This document shows positions 1 to 7,188 of a stretch of 16,812 bases of DNA, in pieces (positions within the stretch are counted from its first letter, which is position 1; every line of letters starts with the position of its first letter). A model generated the notes under the pieces. That model had not been told where the DNA came from and ran no database searches. It saw only the letters and a list, made by a program, of their open reading frames with translations. The DNA is taken from the NCBI GenBank assembly GCA_905373705.1, contig CAJPUA010000003.1, positions 1 through 16,812 of the forward strand, written 5' to 3'. Origin of the DNA: an uncultured Schwartzia sp. (lineage in GTDB: Bacteria; Bacillota; Negativicutes; Selenomonadales; Selenomonadaceae). The position numbers were made by a program, and so were the translations under genes.

Positions 1-80
1 AAGAGGCGATCGCCGCCGTGCGCGCTAAAAGTTTCTGGCTGAAAGATTTGGGGCGCTTCCCTATTCTTTCGTCAAAGTAA
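1..80 (+). CDS. C-terminal end of an unidentified protein
   Basis: An open frame enters from the left edge and ends at TAA (78-80). The readable tail ends in KSFWLKDLGRFPILSSK. Only about 25 residues are visible and I do not recognise the family. It lies 30 bp before the DAHP synthase on the same strand, with no terminator between them, so the two are probably co-transcribed. It may therefore be another aromatic amino acid gene, but that is inference from position only. Confidence 0.5.
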   Translation, partial: EAIAAVRAKSFWLKDLGRFPILSSK

Positions 81-110
81 AAATCTTTACTCATATAAGG
101 AGCTGATCGT

Positions 111-1145
111 ATGGTTATCATCATGAATCCCGACGCCACCGCGCAAAACATCGACGACGTCATCGAGGTCATCGAAAGCCAAGGGCTGACCGCAAAGGTC
201 ATGGAAGGCGCGCAGCAGAAGATCGTCGGCGTCATCGGCGACAAAACACGCCTTGCCGCCTGCGCTATCGACGCTATGCCCGGCGTCGAACAGAGCGTCG
301 CCATCTCCAAAAGCTACAAGCTGGCCAGCCGCGAGTTTCACCCCCAGTCGAGTGTCATCGACGTGGCCGGTATCTTGGTCGGCGGCGGCGACTTCGTCGT
401 TATGGCGGGTCCTTGCGCCGTCGAATCACGCGCTCAGCTTCTCGAGGCCGCGGAAATCGCCAAGGAAGGAGGCGCTCAGTTCCTGCGGGGCGGCGCTTAT
501 AAGCCGCGCACTTCCCCTTATTCCTTCCAGGGCTTAGAGGAAGAAGGGCTGAAATATCTGGCGGAAGCTCGTGAAAAGACCGGGCTTCGCGTCGTTACCG
601 AGGTCACCGAGGTCGAAGCCGTTCCTACGGTCGCCGCCTACGCTGATCTCCTCCAGATCGGAGCGCGAAACATGCAAAACTTCCGTCTGCTGAAAGAAGT
701 CGGCCGCACGAATAAGCCCGTTCTCTTAAAGCGCGGGCTGGCCGCCACCCTCGACGAGTGGCTCAATGCCGCGGAATATATTTTAAACGAAGGCAATCCC
801 AACGTCATTTTCTGCGAGCGCGGCATCCGCAGCTACGAAACGTACACGCGCAATACGCTCGATCTCTCCGCGGTAGCTGCCATTAAACACCTCTCTCACC
901 TTCCTATCATCGTCGACCCCAGCCACGGCACAGGAAAATGGCGGCTGATTAAGCCCATGTCCTTAGCCGCCGTCGCAGCCGGAGCCGACGGACTCATCCT
1001 TGAAATGCACCCGAATCCCGCTAAGGCCCTTTCCGACGGGCCTCAGTCCCTGACCCCGGAAAACTACAAAGATCTCATGAGGGACGTGAAAAAACTGGCG
1101 AATTTCATGAAAAGCGAGGGCATCGTCAGTACCGATCTTTCCTAA
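111..1145 (+). CDS. aroF: 3-deoxy-7-phosphoheptulonate synthase (DAHP synthase, type Ib)
   Basis: This enzyme condenses phosphoenolpyruvate and erythrose 4-phosphate to DAHP, the first step of the cytosolic shikimate pathway. The 344-residue protein has an N-terminal ferredoxin-like regulatory domain (about 1-75) and a TIM barrel (about 85-335). Family signatures are GPCAVES (100-106), LRGGAYKPRTSPYSFQG (125-141), GARNMQNF (184-191), KPVLLKRG (202-209) and DPSHGTG (269-275). The expected metal ligands are present as C102, H272, E298 and D309, which match from memory the positions in the Thermotoga maritima enzyme. Length and N-terminal domain are typical of feedback-regulated type Ib enzymes. 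The ATG at 111 has AAGGAG at 97-102 with 8 bp spacing; a second ATG four codons later is less well placed. No promoter is visible in the 30 bp upstream, so it is probably in an operon with the preceding gene. Confidence 0.95.
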   Translation: MVIIMNPDATAQNIDDVIEVIESQGLTAKVMEGAQQKIVGVIGDKTRLAACAIDAMPGVEQSVAISKSYKLASREFHPQSSVIDVAGILVGGGDFVVMAGPCAVESRAQLLEAAEIAKEGGAQFLRGGAYKPRTSPYSFQGLEEEGLKYLAEAREKTGLRVVTEVTEVEAVPTVAAYADLLQIGARNMQNFRLLKEVGRTNKPVLLKRGLAATLDEWLNAAEYILNEGNPNVIFCERGIRSYETYTRNTLDLSAVAAIKHLSHLPIIVDPSHGTGKWRLIKPMSLAAVAAGADGLILEMHPNPAKALSDGPQSLTPENYKDLMRDVKKLANFMKSEGIVSTDLS

Positions 1146-1165
1146 GCGTTTTCCTTTCCACCGAT

Positions 1166-1222
1166 AAGTTATCCACAAAAACAAGGTGTTTTCCCTCCAC
1201 ATGGGGATAACTTTGTGAATAA
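1166..1222. promoter_or_regulatory. Cluster of DnaA-box-like 9-mers in inverted arrangement
   Basis: In the spacer after aroF there is TTATCCACA on the plus strand (1169-1177). On the minus strand are TTATTCACA (read from TGTGAATAA, 1214-1222) and TTATCCCCA (read from TGGGGATAA, 1202-1210). The first two fit the TTATNCACA consensus perfectly and the third has one mismatch. The flanks form a perfect 9-bp inverted repeat, AAGTTATCC (1166-1174) with GGATAACTT (1205-1213). The matches are directly visible; DnaA binding is inference. No dnaA, dnaN or AT-rich unwinding element is present, so this is not an origin as seen. It could be a DnaA-titrating or regulatory site, or chance. Confidence 0.45.
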
Positions 1223-1228
1223 CTGAAG

Positions 1229-1283
1229 AAAAACAGCGTCCTGCAAAATTCCTCCGTGGAACATTACAGGACGCTGTTTTTTT
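1229..1283. terminator. Bidirectional hairpin terminator between convergent genes
   Basis: AAAAACAGCGTCCTG (1229-1243) pairs with CAGGACGCTGTTTTT (1267-1281), a 15-bp stem. A smaller inner hairpin, TTCC/GGAA, lies in the loop (1250-1261). A T-run follows on the plus strand (1277-1283) and the A-run on the left gives a T-run on the minus strand, so it can stop aroF and the minus-strand cluster. The T-run overlaps the TAA stop of the minus-strand gene at 1282-1284. Confidence 0.9.
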
Positions 1284-1941
1284 ACGCCATAAACAGGACG
1301 GCGGCAAAGAGCGCGGCAAAGAGCGCGATGAGGAGCAGGATAAGCGCCAGGAGGGAGAGAATACGATGCTTTTCTTCGCGAACCGCCATCAGCCAGATAA
1401 GGTCGAAGATATCGACGACCGGCAGGAACTGGGCGACGCCATGAAGAAGCGCCAGAAATACGGGGAGGCGGTTTTGGCGCACAGCGGTTTCCAGCGTTGC
1501 GAGGACGTAGCTCGTCCCGGCGAGGAGCGCGAGCGCGGCGACAACCGCGACAACGTCCCAGGTGTTGACGACAAGCTTCTGCCCCCAGAAGGCAGTGGGT
1601 CCCATTTCAAAATTACCGCTCACCATCGCGGCGACAAAAAGAGCCAGATAGAAGGGACTAAGACCGTACTTCATGAGCATAGCCGCCCGATCAAGGAAAA
1701 CGCCACGCTGTCTCCAGCCGTTATAAAGCGCGGCCAGCCCGTTCGCGACCGCCAGCGCGAACAGCCCCAGAAGAAGCACCGCTACAGTATGCCGGTTCAG
1801 CTGCCAGAGTAAAAGCGCCGGGGCGGCGTAGATAAAGATAATGGAAAAAAGCGGCAAAAGATACCAGAGGAAAAAGGCTTCTTCCTCCGACTCCTCGTCC
1901 TCAGCCGCTTCGTCTACCTCTTCGTCAGTTGCTTCCTCCAC
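1282..1941 (-). CDS. Polytopic membrane protein with acidic N-terminus
   Basis: I do not recognise a named family. The 219-residue product starts with about 20 mostly Glu/Asp residues (VEEATDEEVDEAAEDEESEE), followed by roughly six hydrophobic spans: about 22-45, 50-70, 95-112, 125-150, 157-185 and 195-218. It is therefore an integral membrane protein with a probably cytosolic acidic tail. The frame stays open upstream into the previous gene, but the GTG at 1941 is preceded by AAAGGGGGGAG at the right distance; a longer reading would overlap the TPM gene by about 120 bp with low-complexity sequence. It is last in the four-gene minus-strand cluster, 145 bp after the TPM gene, and its stop overlaps the shared terminator. 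The location suggests that it is the membrane partner of the SPFH, zinc-ribbon and TPM proteins, which is inference. Confidence 0.7.
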   Translation of the reverse strand: MEEATDEEVDEAAEDEESEEEAFFLWYLLPLFSIIFIYAAPALLLWQLNRHTVAVLLLGLFALAVANGLAALYNGWRQRGVFLDRAAMLMKYGLSPFYLALFVAAMVSGNFEMGPTAFWGQKLVVNTWDVVAVVAALALLAGTSYVLATLETAVRQNRLPVFLALLHGVAQFLPVVDIFDLIWLMAVREEKHRILSLLALILLLIALFAALFAAVLFMA

Positions 1942-2086
1942 ACGTCTCCCCCCCTTTAGCGTTAAAGAAAGGCCTGCCCGCCGCGTCGCACCCGGTATGC
2001 GCCGGGATTCTGCGGCGGATAGACCTCGTTTACGAATGACGCGATTTAATTCGAGGGAACTACCATCCCCCGGATTCAATACTGCG

Positions 2087-2941
2087 CTAGAATTTGCCGC
2101 CGCCCCCGCCGGAGGAGCCGCTGTCATCGGAGGAACTGGAACTACCCGAGGAAGGCTTGCTCTTCGGTACCGACGTGACGTCAGTGTAGAGGAAAGTATC
2201 TTCCTCATGGGTGAGGCTAAAGGAACCGTCTTCCAGATACTCGTCCGCCGCCGCAGCCTCCTGCACGTTGCTCATCTGGCCGATGAGATACGAGCGGACG
2301 CCGTACCAGGTGAGCGCCGCCACGGCCAGCGCCGCAAGGGCCGCCATCATGTTGAAGCCGCTGGCGGGATCGTATGGCTCGCCCTTTTTTTCGTAGTAGG
2401 CCAGCTCCATCTCCGCCGTATCGGCGAACTTCATCGCCGCTTCGCCGAATTTATTGTCCTTTAAAAGGGGCAGGATCTCATCCTGAATGTGTTTGACGCC
2501 GGTCTTGCTGGGAATGATCTTATTAAGATAGCGTCCCGTGGCGACATAATAATCTCGGGAGTTGACGGCCACTAAAAGCACCATGCTCCCCCGGCTCCCC
2601 TGCTCATAGCCGTTGCCGCCTTCGGCGATGCCTTTGGCCAGCTGTTCGGCAGTGCTCCCGCCGGGAACACGATCCATAAATACCACGCCTACATGAACGT
2701 CATACTTGGCATTAATGGCCGCTAACTTTTTTTCCAAGTCACTCCGAAGCTTGGCGTCGATGTTAACCCCGGGCGCGACAGAAACCAGCGCGTTCCCCCC
2801 CCGCGCCGAAGTAGCGGGCGTCTTGCCGCCAGTCATCTGCTCCGCCACGGAAGCCATTGCCGTCGAGGCGATAGCGAAAACGAACGCCGCGCAGACCATC
2901 ATGAGAAAGAATAGATTTATCTTACCGCTTTGTCTTTTCAC
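2087..2941 (-). CDS. Exported TPM-domain protein (YgcG/YdjH-like, UPF0603 type)
   Basis: Around 284 residues. The N-terminus is a signal peptide or anchor (KRQSGKINLFFLMMVCAAF, then a stretch ending near TAMA). A TPM domain covers about 48-185, with the family hallmarks of a long amphipathic helix, VHVGVVFMDR, GSRGSMVLLVAV and DYYVATGRYL. A transmembrane span (about 198-222, MMAALAALAVAALTWYGVRS) and a low-complexity tail rich in Ser and Gly ending in SGGGGGKF follow. This layout is typical of the TPM_phosphatase family, whose biochemical role is mostly unsettled. GTG at 2941 is preferred because AAGGAGG (overlapping the stop of the upstream gene) sits 7 bp before it; a GTG two codons earlier at 2947 is too close to the RBS. 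The 12-bp gap to the zinc-ribbon gene suggests translational coupling. In B. subtilis the related YdjH is encoded with YdjG, YdjI and PspA. Confidence 0.85.
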   Translation of the reverse strand: MKRQSGKINLFFLMMVCAAFVFAIASTAMASVAEQMTGGKTPATSARGGNALVSVAPGVNIDAKLRSDLEKKLAAINAKYDVHVGVVFMDRVPGGSTAEQLAKGIAEGGNGYEQGSRGSMVLLVAVNSRDYYVATGRYLNKIIPSKTGVKHIQDEILPLLKDNKFGEAAMKFADTAEMELAYYEKKGEPYDPASGFNMMAALAALAVAALTWYGVRSYLIGQMSNVQEAAAADEYLEDGSFSLTHEEDTFLYTDVTSVPKSKPSSGSSSSSDDSGSSGGGGGKF

Positions 2942-2953
2942 GTTCACCCCTCC

Positions 2954-4057
2954 TTAAGCCAAAAACATCTTAGCGATGAAATAGACGATGGGCAGTGCAA
3001 CGACCGCCGGAACCAAGGGATAGAGCAGCGATTTGTTCTTGTCGTAGGGAAGGCTTCCCACCATTTTGCCGGTCTGTCCGTTCATCATGAAGGTATAGGC
3101 TTTCCCCTCGTACTTCGTGGTGAGGATCCAGACGGGGGCCATGGCGTAAGTGACTTTGCCGCCCTCCTTGGCGATGAATTTCTCCTTCACCGCCACGTTG
3201 TCGTAGCCGGTAACGGTATCTTGCAAGACCCCCACAGCGCTGGTCTCCACCCGCGCATCAGCTCGGGGGACAGCGGCCTCGGCGTCCACGTCGTACTTAT
3301 CCGCCAAGTAGCCCGTCAGATAGCTGGCGCTAAAGGGCACGAGAGCGCTGTAATCGAAGGGCTCGATGCTTTCCATGTAGGTATCGTCCATCTTTTCGCT
3401 GCCATCCACGGGAATCCGCGAAAAGCGCATGGTACCCTCACGCTCGCAGTCATAGACACTGGTTTCGGTGATCGTCTCGTCCTCCGTGTCGTAAACATTG
3501 ACGCTTTCCGCCCGGAAATTGGCATTCGCCGTAACCGCCGAGTCAAAGAGCCAGAAGGGGACATACATGGGCTGGACATCCTCCACCCGGTTGTTGGCGG
3601 TAAAAGCCGCCGGCAGAAGCATCTTGCCTTCGTAGAACTTCTTGAGCGCCGCCACGGCGTCCTTCTTCGTCTTGACAAAGGGGATCACATAGTCGGGCTT
3701 CATCATGCCGTCAAAGCGGCTCGGCACCATCGTCGGATTGCCGCAGTAGCAGCACTCCGTGGCCATGGTGTTCTCGTCGCAGACGAGGGTCGCGCCGCAG
3801 GCGGAGCAGGTAAAGCTCTTTAAGGCCTCCGTTTCCGCTGCGTCCCACTCGCTGCCTGCGCCTGCCGTATCCCATTTTGCTTTCTCGGCCTGCGCTGCTT
3901 TCGCCGCTCGTTCCTGTTCCTTTTGGAACATTTTCTCGACGGTGTCCACAGTGAACTCAGCGCCGCAGTATTCGCAGGTAACGTTTTCCGCCCCCGGCTT
4001 AAAGCTCAGCGGGGCCGCGCAATTCGGGCACTTATAAGCAACTGTCGTATCTGCCAT
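2954..4057 (-). CDS. Double zinc-ribbon protein with C-terminal membrane anchor (YdjG-like)
   Basis: 367 residues. The first zinc ribbon uses C10, C13, C28 and C31 (KCPNC, CEYCG). A charged helical segment (about 41-80, rich in K, E and A) follows, then a second ribbon with C84, C87, C102 or C103, and C105 (CSACG, CCYCG). The middle is a soluble domain of unknown function, with WLFDSAV near 165. A single hydrophobic span closes the chain (LYPLVPAVVALPIVYFIAKMF). There is no signal peptide, so it is probably a tail-anchored protein with cytosolic ribbons. Proteins of this type are often auto-annotated as TFIIB-type zinc-ribbon proteins, but nothing here indicates a transcription role. The neighbours (SPFH protein upstream, TPM protein downstream) match the B. 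subtilis ydjG-ydjH-ydjI set. ATG 4057 has a GGGAG-type RBS. Confidence 0.85.
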   Translation of the reverse strand: MADTTVAYKCPNCAAPLSFKPGAENVTCEYCGAEFTVDTVEKMFQKEQERAAKAAQAEKAKWDTAGAGSEWDAAETEALKSFTCSACGATLVCDENTMATECCYCGNPTMVPSRFDGMMKPDYVIPFVKTKKDAVAALKKFYEGKMLLPAAFTANNRVEDVQPMYVPFWLFDSAVTANANFRAESVNVYDTEDETITETSVYDCEREGTMRFSRIPVDGSEKMDDTYMESIEPFDYSALVPFSASYLTGYLADKYDVDAEAAVPRADARVETSAVGVLQDTVTGYDNVAVKEKFIAKEGGKVTYAMAPVWILTTKYEGKAYTFMMNGQTGKMVGSLPYDKNKSLLYPLVPAVVALPIVYFIAKMFLA

Positions 4058-4139
4058 TATCCATCACTCCCTTATATACCGGCCATCATGCGTCGATCCC
4101 GACCTAAAACGGCCACCTTCCTCTCCGCGGATATTGCCA

Positions 4140-5477
4140 TTAAGCTTGCGCCTTACCACAGTTAGAGCAGAATTTCCCTGTGTTCTGCGTGCCGCACGAG
4201 CAGGTCCACGGCCCATCAGGCTGAGGCTTGCCGCAATTGGAGCAGAATTTCCCCGTGTTCTGCGTGCCACAGCCGCAGGTCCAAGCAGCCGCAGGCGCCG
4301 GCTGAGGTTTGCCACAGTTGGAGCAGAATTTTCCCGTGTTCTGCGTGCCGCAGCCGCAGGTCCAGCCTGCCGCTGCGCCTGCGGCTGCCGCGCCGCCGGC
4401 GGCAGCGCTTCCCGGTCCCCCTTGGGGCGGCATTGGCTGCTGCGGCGGCTGTCCCACCGGCTGCCCCATACCGAAAAGCTGTCCGGCATTCATGCCCCCC
4501 GCCTGTCCGGCGAGGCCCATGCCCATGAAAGCGCCCATCGCACCCATGCCGCCTTCGTTGTTGGCCGCGTCCACCATAGCCGTAGCCTGCGCCCCGGCGA
4601 TACGGGCCGCCGCCATGGCCGGATTCGTGAGGGGCGTAGAGAACTGAAGATCCTTGAGGCGCTTTTCGTCCTCGGGATTTGCCGTGACGCTGGACACACC
4701 GAAGGATACCACCTTGATCCCGCGCTGCTCGCCCCACTTCTGGCTCAAGACCTCGTTTAGAGCGTCGGCGATCTCCATGGTATGCCCCGGCAGCTCATCG
4801 TAGCGAATTCCCTGGGCGCCGATCTTGGCAAAAGTCGGATTGAGCGCCATCAAGAGCTCGCTCTTGAGCTGACTGTCAATCTCGCTGCGATCGTAAACGT
4901 CCTCCACGTTGCCGCAGACGTTCGTATAAAAGAGAATAGGGTTTTCCAGCCGATAGCTGTACTCCCCGAAGCAGCGGATGGAAACCGTGGCGTTAAGGCC
5001 AATGGTCTGATCGATGATGCGGAAGGGAATGGGCTGCGGCGTCCCGTACTTGTTGCCCAAAATTTCCTTCGTATTGAAATAGTAAATGCGCTGATCCTTC
5101 GCCGTGTCGCCGCCGTAAGTGAAGCGCTTCCCGATGCGCTTAAAGACCTCGCCGATGCTGGTGCCAAGGTCGCCCTCAAAGACCGTCGGCTCCGTCGAAG
5201 TGTCATAGGTGTATTCCCCCGGCTCGGCGCAGACCTCCACCACTTTCCCCTGCTCCACGATGATCATGCACTGGCCGTTGGCCACGGCGATACCGGATCC
5301 GTTGGAGATGATGTTCTCTTCGCCGCTGGTATTGGAGCTGCGCCCCTGCGAGCTGGTGCGCTTTTGCCCCTTCGCCACCAAAATGTCCACATCGAGGGCG
5401 TTGCAGTAGAAGAACTCTTTCCACTGATCGGCTAACACGCCGCCCGCAGCGCCCATGGCCGCCTTAATGAGTCCCAT
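4140..5477 (-). CDS. SPFH/band-7 protein with three C-terminal zinc ribbons (YdjI-like)
   Basis: 445 residues. The N-terminal region (about 1-300) is the SPFH domain of the virion-core-protein/YdjI type, starting MGLIKAAMGAAGGVLADQWK and containing the EFFYC and ANGQCMIIVEQGKVVE segments. A linker rich in Gly, Met, Pro and Ala (about 300-371) leads to three nearly identical zinc ribbons at about 372-398, 399-423 and 424-445, each WTCxCGTQNTGKFCSNCGK. There is no clear membrane span; SPFH proteins of this group associate with membranes through partners and form scaffolds. ATG 5477 has AAAGGAGG 7 bp upstream. It is the first gene of the four-gene cluster. Its role in envelope stress or membrane microdomains is inferred from the B. 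subtilis relative, which acts with YdjG, YdjH and PspA. No sigma-W-type promoter is apparent in the 111 bp upstream. Confidence 0.88.
   Translation of the reverse strand: MGLIKAAMGAAGGVLADQWKEFFYCNALDVDILVAKGQKRTSSQGRSSNTSGEENIISNGSGIAVANGQCMIIVEQGKVVEVCAEPGEYTYDTSTEPTVFEGDLGTSIGEVFKRIGKRFTYGGDTAKDQRIYYFNTKEILGNKYGTPQPIPFRIIDQTIGLNATVSIRCFGEYSYRLENPILFYTNVCGNVEDVYDRSEIDSQLKSELLMALNPTFAKIGAQGIRYDELPGHTMEIADALNEVLSQKWGEQRGIKVVSFGVSSVTANPEDEKRLKDLQFSTPLTNPAMAAARIAGAQATAMVDAANNEGGMGAMGAFMGMGLAGQAGGMNAGQLFGMGQPVGQPPQQPMPPQGGPGSAAAGGAAAAGAAAGWTCGCGTQNTGKFCSNCGKPQPAPAAAWTCGCGTQNTGKFCSNCGKPQPDGPWTCSCGTQNTGKFCSNCGKAQA
4143..4364 (-). repeat. Three tandem in-frame zinc-ribbon repeats
   Basis: Three consecutive units of 81, 75 and 66 bp (4284-4364, 4209-4283, 4143-4208) encode almost identical ribbons, differing mainly in their Pro/Ala spacers and in one Gly-to-Ser change (CGCG to CSCG) in the last copy. 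The DNA is also highly similar between copies, with the stretch encoding FCSNCGK nearly unchanged, so the duplication is recent or is kept uniform by recombination. Confidence 0.9.
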
Positions 5478-5588
5478 GAAAATTCCTCCTTTAATTCGCC
5501 GATGTCCCGGCGTTTTCGGTTATCTCAGTTATCATGTAAATGACGCGGCCGCAGGAAAGAGCGCTTGCGCCATACATTCTCCCCCCCA

Positions 5589-6578
5589 TCAAAAATCAAC
5601 GCGGTAGAGCTTCTTCGCCCGATCGTCGTAGACTAAGACATCGTTCCCTTTGACGAGCGCCACATCGAAGGGGCGCATGTTAAGCTTAAGCTCCGTGACC
5701 ATTGCCCCCGTCTCCCGGTCAAAGACCCGAAAGTTCCCCATAGCCCTGGCCTGAATGACGTAATTCGCCGTGACTACCCATCCCCGAGGCTGATCCTCAC
5801 TGCCCTCGAAGCGGCGGATTTCTTTTCCTCCCCGATCAAGGTAGATAAGCGTCGGCTCCCCCTCGTGCGCCCCGCTCTTCTTTTCGTCAACCGCGAGGTA
5901 GAAGCCCTTCTCATCGGCAAAGACAGGGACGACGGCGCCTTGAAGTCTGAGGGGCGCACGACGATAATCCTTGATAATCTCTTTCTGTTGGGTAAAGTCG
6001 CCGCCGGAAAACGTCCCCGTCAAAATAGCGGCCACGCCGTGAACCATGTAGAAGGGGCCGCCTTTCTCTCCGCCTGCCATCGCGCCCTCTTGGAATTTTT
6101 TGCCTTCCACGGCTTTCTTCCCGTCGTAAAAGCCGCGATTTCCCTTTCCTGTCTCGTAAGCGACGACCTTACCGTTCGTGGCTAAAATATGGAGCCCACG
6201 ATCATAGGACTCGCTTACGGCGACCGGAGGCGACAGGGTCTCCTTGTCGTAATCCACCTTGACCAATTGGGTCTTGCCGGTTCCGGGCGTCTTCCCGTGG
6301 TAATAGATGGATTTCCCCATGACGACTATCTTGGATCCTCTGGCGTACGACTTCGACTCGAAGTTTGCAAGGGCGTAAACTTTCCCCTCTCGGTCCCCGA
6401 TCTTGAACGTCTCCACTGGCCGCGTGGAGGTCGTCTCTCGGGGAGGAAACTTCGGCTTCGCCGTCGGCTCGCCTTTCGAACCGCTTCCCGAAGAACCGCC
6501 CGAACCGCCGCCGCACCCGGCTGCGAGAATGACAGCCAAAAGGACCGTCATGAGCCCCACGAGCGTTTTCTTGATCAT
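5589..6578 (-). CDS. Putative lipoprotein, possible beta-propeller, function unknown
   Basis: 329 residues from ATG 6578, which follows a purine-rich GGAGGAGGAAA ribosome binding site; an in-frame start 11 codons earlier would begin inside that site. The N-terminus is MIKKTLVGLMTVLLAVILAAGC, a lipoprotein signal with the likely acylated Cys at 22, then a Gly/Ser linker (GGGSGGSSGSGSKG). The mature part has repeated short beta-type segments (KIVVMGKSIYY, GKVVAYETGKG, GFYLAVDEK, NFRVFDRETG, NDVLVYDDRAKKLYRVDF) resembling blades of a WD40/PQQ-like propeller. No catalytic motif is visible. It would sit on the outer face of the cytoplasmic membrane or in the periplasm. It ends 111 bp before the SPFH gene on the same strand, so it could be co-transcribed with the cluster, but a functional link is unproven. 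Confidence 0.75.
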   Translation of the reverse strand: MIKKTLVGLMTVLLAVILAAGCGGGSGGSSGSGSKGEPTAKPKFPPRETTSTRPVETFKIGDREGKVYALANFESKSYARGSKIVVMGKSIYYHGKTPGTGKTQLVKVDYDKETLSPPVAVSESYDRGLHILATNGKVVAYETGKGNRGFYDGKKAVEGKKFQEGAMAGGEKGGPFYMVHGVAAILTGTFSGGDFTQQKEIIKDYRRAPLRLQGAVVPVFADEKGFYLAVDEKKSGAHEGEPTLIYLDRGGKEIRRFEGSEDQPRGWVVTANYVIQARAMGNFRVFDRETGAMVTELKLNMRPFDVALVKGNDVLVYDDRAKKLYRVDF

Positions 6579-7188
6579 TTTCCTCCTCCTCCCTCCTCTG
6601 CTTTCACGCAAAAAGACCGCAAGAAAAAGTCTTTTCTCTATCCCTCAGAGATACTTTACTTTTTCATGCGGCCTCTCCCCCTTTTGATCAGTACGAAATG
6701 CAGCGTGAGATATATAATTCTGATAAAAAACACTGATAAAATAAATCCGTCAGGCTGGCGCAGATTTTTGTCCTGTCGGGGAAAGGAACCGGACGCACAG
6801 CAAGAGCTATACGGAGGATTTGTTGACAATGGCAAAGCGAAAAAGATGCGCCAAACAGATGGATAAATTTATCAAGGATTCTTATATTTTAATTATACTC
6901 AAATTTTCTGAAAAGGAAACCCGACAAAAGGCGGACAATCTGTGTCAACGTTCGCCCCCTTTATCAACAGGAAAGTTTCTTTTCTTCTCCCTTAAGATAC
7001 GGCATCCCTCACAACAGATATCCCTCTTGAAGAGACACAATCCCGATTTTTCCGCCGTCGGCAATCATGTTTTTTTCATTTTTTAGGCATATACACCCAA
7101 TGCGTTGGCTAAGGATCTGGATCTCCTCCCCGGAGTCCGTCGTAATGCGAAATTGGCGTTCTCTTTCGCAGCGGGCAGCAGCCCCGTA
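6579..7188. other. AT-richer spacer without a convincing gene
   Basis: About 600 bp, clearly more AT-rich than the flanking genes. It contains a 9-bp direct repeat (6720-6741), a TATATAAT stretch (6711-6718) without a matching -35 box, and one weak small frame on the plus strand. That frame starts with ATG 6829 (MAKRKRCAKQMDKFIKDSY), with GGAGG at 6813-6817, and runs to 7086. Its first 25 residues look protein-like, but the rest is low quality, so it is not called as a gene. No tRNA or familiar riboswitch pattern was recognised. The promoter of the lipoprotein gene should lie here, but no box pair stands out. Confidence 0.6.
6720..6741. repeat. Short direct repeat CTGATAAAA, 13-bp period
   Basis: CTGATAAAA occurs at 6720-6728 and 6733-6741, just beside TATATAAT (6711-6718), about 145 bp upstream of the lipoprotein start. 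The repeat is visible; a regulatory role is a guess. Confidence 0.4.

Noticed and set aside
1942..2208. Longer N-terminal version of the polytopic membrane protein, overlapping the TPM gene
   Set aside because: The extension has low-complexity Arg/Ser/Pro content and overlaps the TPM gene by about 120 bp, while the GTG at 1941 has a strong ribosome binding site.
2930..3823. A 297-codon open frame on the plus strand
   Set aside because: It is opposite the zinc-ribbon gene, whose cysteine motifs and RBS are clear. The antisense product has no domain and no ribosome binding site.
6823..6851. TTGACA at 6823 as a plus-strand -35 box
   Set aside because: No acceptable -10 hexamer occurs 16-18 bp downstream (ATGCGC at the expected place), and no supported gene follows.
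6961..6969. TTATCAACA as a further DnaA box
   Set aside because: It has one mismatch at a conserved position and stands alone in an AT-rich spacer where such words are expected by chance.
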